A DNA stretch of 64,000 bases from contig JAVJVN010000018.1 in the NCBI GenBank assembly GCA_040221055.1, positions 124,001 through 188,000 of the forward strand. The letters run 5' to 3'. Below, piece after piece: positions 62,707 through 64,000 of the stretch; position 1 is the first letter of the stretch; each line of letters begins with the position of its first letter. The notes beneath the pieces are model-generated. The model worked only from the letters and a program-made list of their open reading frames with translations. It was not told the origin of the DNA and did not search any database. The position numbers and the translations under genes are program-made. Origin of the DNA: Rhodothermales bacterium. GTDB taxonomy: Bacteria > Bacteroidota > Rhodothermia > Rhodothermales > UBA10348.

Positions 62707-64000
62707 TCATTCCCGGATGAATACCTCTTCGCCGTCAATGACGGTACGCATGACCCGGACATCGGGGATGGTTTCGGGGTCGATTTCCAGAAGATTCCGG
62801 GACAGGACCACGAAATCCGCACGCAAGCCGGGCTCGATGGCGCCGGAGAACGCATCCGAAAAGCCCGCCCACGCGTTCCGGACGGTGTACGATTCGAGCG
62901 CTTCCTGGACCGTGATTTTCTGCGCGGGCACCCAGCCCCCGGGATTCGCATCGTCAATCGTGCGCCGCGTAACGGCGGCGTACACGCCCAGGAGTGGATT
63001 CAGCGGCGCCACCGTCCAGTCCGAGCCGAACGTCAACATGGCATCCGCATCCAGCAGCGAGCGGAACGGATAGGTCGTCTCTATCCGGTCCCCAATGCGC
63101 TTCTCAGCCCACCGTCCGTCGTCAATGGCATGATACGGTTGCATGGAGGGCACCACACCGAGGGCGGCAAACCGCTCAATGGCCTCCGGCGTCAAATGCT
63201 GTGCATGCTCAATGCGCCAGCGCCGATCCTCGCGCTCGGTGCGCGCGGCCGCCTGGGCGTAGACGTCCAGCAGCCAGTCGTTGGCCTTGTCACCGATGGC
63301 GTGGATGGCCAGGTGGAGTCCCGCGGCATCGGCCGCCAGGATGTGCTGGCGGAGCAAGGTGGTATCGTTCACCAGGAGGCCGCTCGTGGACGGATCGTCC
63401 AGGTAGGGCTCGTAGAAAAGCGCCGTCGTGGAGCCCAGCGAGCCATCCACGAATCCTTTCAGGCCGCCCCACCAGACGTACTCATCGCCGCCCGGCTCCA
63501 GCCGCTCCCATGTGGAGACCGGCACCAGGGAATATACGCGCAGTTTCAGGAGGTCCCGCTTGTGGGCCTCCCGGAAGGCTTCCCGGTCGGCCCAGCCGCC
63601 ATACGACCCCACGTCGTGGATCTGGGTGACGCCCAGGCTGAGCGCGTAGTCCTGCGCCCGCTCCAGCATTTCAAGGCGCTGCTCGAGGGTGGGCGCCGGC
63701 ACTTCCCGGAAAACCAGGTCCATGGCATCGTCCTTCAGCACACCCGTCAATCGGCCGTCCGCGCCCACCACGATTTCGCCGCCGTCAGGCACCGGGGTCT
63801 CTTCGCTCACGCCCGCCAGTTCCAGCGCGCGCGAGTTGGCGAGCGCCATGTGCCCGTCGAGCCGGCTGACCAGGACCGGATTGTCTGCCGTGACGGAATC
63901 TATCCAGGCCCGCTCGGGCAGCTGGCCGCCCCACGCCTCGTGATCCCAGTCCCCGCCCAGAATCCACTCTCCGGGCTCCAATGTGGCCGCGAATGCGCCC
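62707..64000 (-). CDS. Amidohydrolase, YtcJ-like, N-terminus outside the window
   Basis: At least 430 residues of a metal-dependent amidohydrolase of the YtcJ/AmdA type. Visible are WILGGDWDHEAWGG, VTADNPVLVSRLDGHMALANSRAL, LKDDAMDL, HDVGSYGG, HLAIHAIGDKAN, WRIEHAQHLTP, TFGSDWTVAPLNPLLGVYAA and DFVVLSRNLLEIDPETI, covering the C-terminal two-thirds with its metal ligands. The frame is still open at 64000, so the start lies beyond the edge. It shares an operon with plsC. Confidence 0.87.
   Translation of the reverse strand, partial: GAFAATLEPGEWILGGDWDHEAWGGQLPERAWIDSVTADNPVLVSRLDGHMALANSRALELAGVSEETPVPDGGEIVVGADGRLTGVLKDDAMDLVFREVPAPTLEQRLEMLERAQDYALSLGVTQIHDVGSYGGWADREAFREAHKRDLLKLRVYSLVPVSTWERLEPGGDEYVWWGGLKGFVDGSLGSTTALFYEPYLDDPSTSGLLVNDTTLLRQHILAADAAGLHLAIHAIGDKANDWLLDVYAQAAARTEREDRRWRIEHAQHLTPEAIERFAALGVVPSMQPYHAIDDGRWAEKRIGDRIETTYPFRSLLDADAMLTFGSDWTVAPLNPLLGVYAAVTRRTIDDANPGGWVPAQKITVQEALESYTVRNAWAGFSDAFSGAIEPGLRADFVVLSRNLLEIDPETIPDVRVMRTVIDGEEVFIRE

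Overview
The window is a high-GC bacterial chromosome segment from the Bacteroidota side of the tree, most likely a Rhodothermales-like marine lineage. This is inferred from gene content, not from a marker gene. The evidence is two secreted proteins with type IX secretion (T9SS) sorting tails, a TonB-dependent receptor with an N-terminal carboxypeptidase-regulatory-like domain, a DUF4953-type zinc metalloprotease, Tat-exported Gfo/Idh/MocA and TIM-barrel proteins, an S1 sulfatase and a Wzi protein. There is no rRNA or recognisable tRNA, no CRISPR array and no full-length transposon.

Layout. 1-7700: a partial gene, an SDR dehydrogenase, queE, a secreted PQQ-dehydrogenase-like propeller, then a tightly packed exported sugar-metabolism run (FGE-sulfatase fold protein, Gfo/Idh/MocA oxidoreductase, ApbE, TIM-barrel isomerase). 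7700-8850: a 267-bp MITE-like palindromic element, then a higB-higA toxin-antitoxin pair with an extra AbrB gene. 8891-14510: alpha-glucan metabolism (glgB, glgX, malQ). 14575-20080: a YaaW-like protein, a YdbS/YdbT PH-domain pair coupled to a VKOR-DsbA fusion, a propeller protein and a MazG-like pyrophosphohydrolase. 20141-27183: MATE pump, TonB receptor, large metalloprotease. 27212-28755: an AT-richer AbiE type IV toxin-antitoxin island with a 46-bp palindromic operator. 28789-40539: hydrolase, sulfatase, DapA-family aldolase, M28 peptidase, PAS histidine kinase, FdhF/YdeP molybdoenzyme, H-NS-like protein, PHP-domain lipoprotein. 40632-48822: surface polysaccharide genes (wecB-like, wzi, gmd, ugd, wlbA-like) around a repeat-rich block. 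48912-54264: a Spy-like lipoprotein and the pstSCAB-phoU operon. 54304-58925: a large intergenic hairpin, a dockerin/T9SS protein, a RelBE-type pair, a small membrane protein and an Rpn-type nuclease. 59065-64000: amidohydrolase, plsC, degP-like protease and aroC, all on the minus strand and closely packed.

How the genes work together. glgB, glgX and malQ cover branching, debranching and glucan transfer. wecB, gmd, ugd and wlbA supply nucleotide sugars and Wzi anchors capsule at the surface. pstSCAB-phoU is a complete phosphate uptake and signalling unit. Three toxin-antitoxin modules, each preceded by a dyad-symmetric site, mark accessory DNA.

The most unusual features are the MITE-like element, whose mirror-symmetric arms each hold their own private hairpin; the AbiE palindrome that includes the start codon; a block of adjacent 21-bp and 24-bp tandem repeats inside one open frame; and two large intergenic hairpins of about 105 nt.
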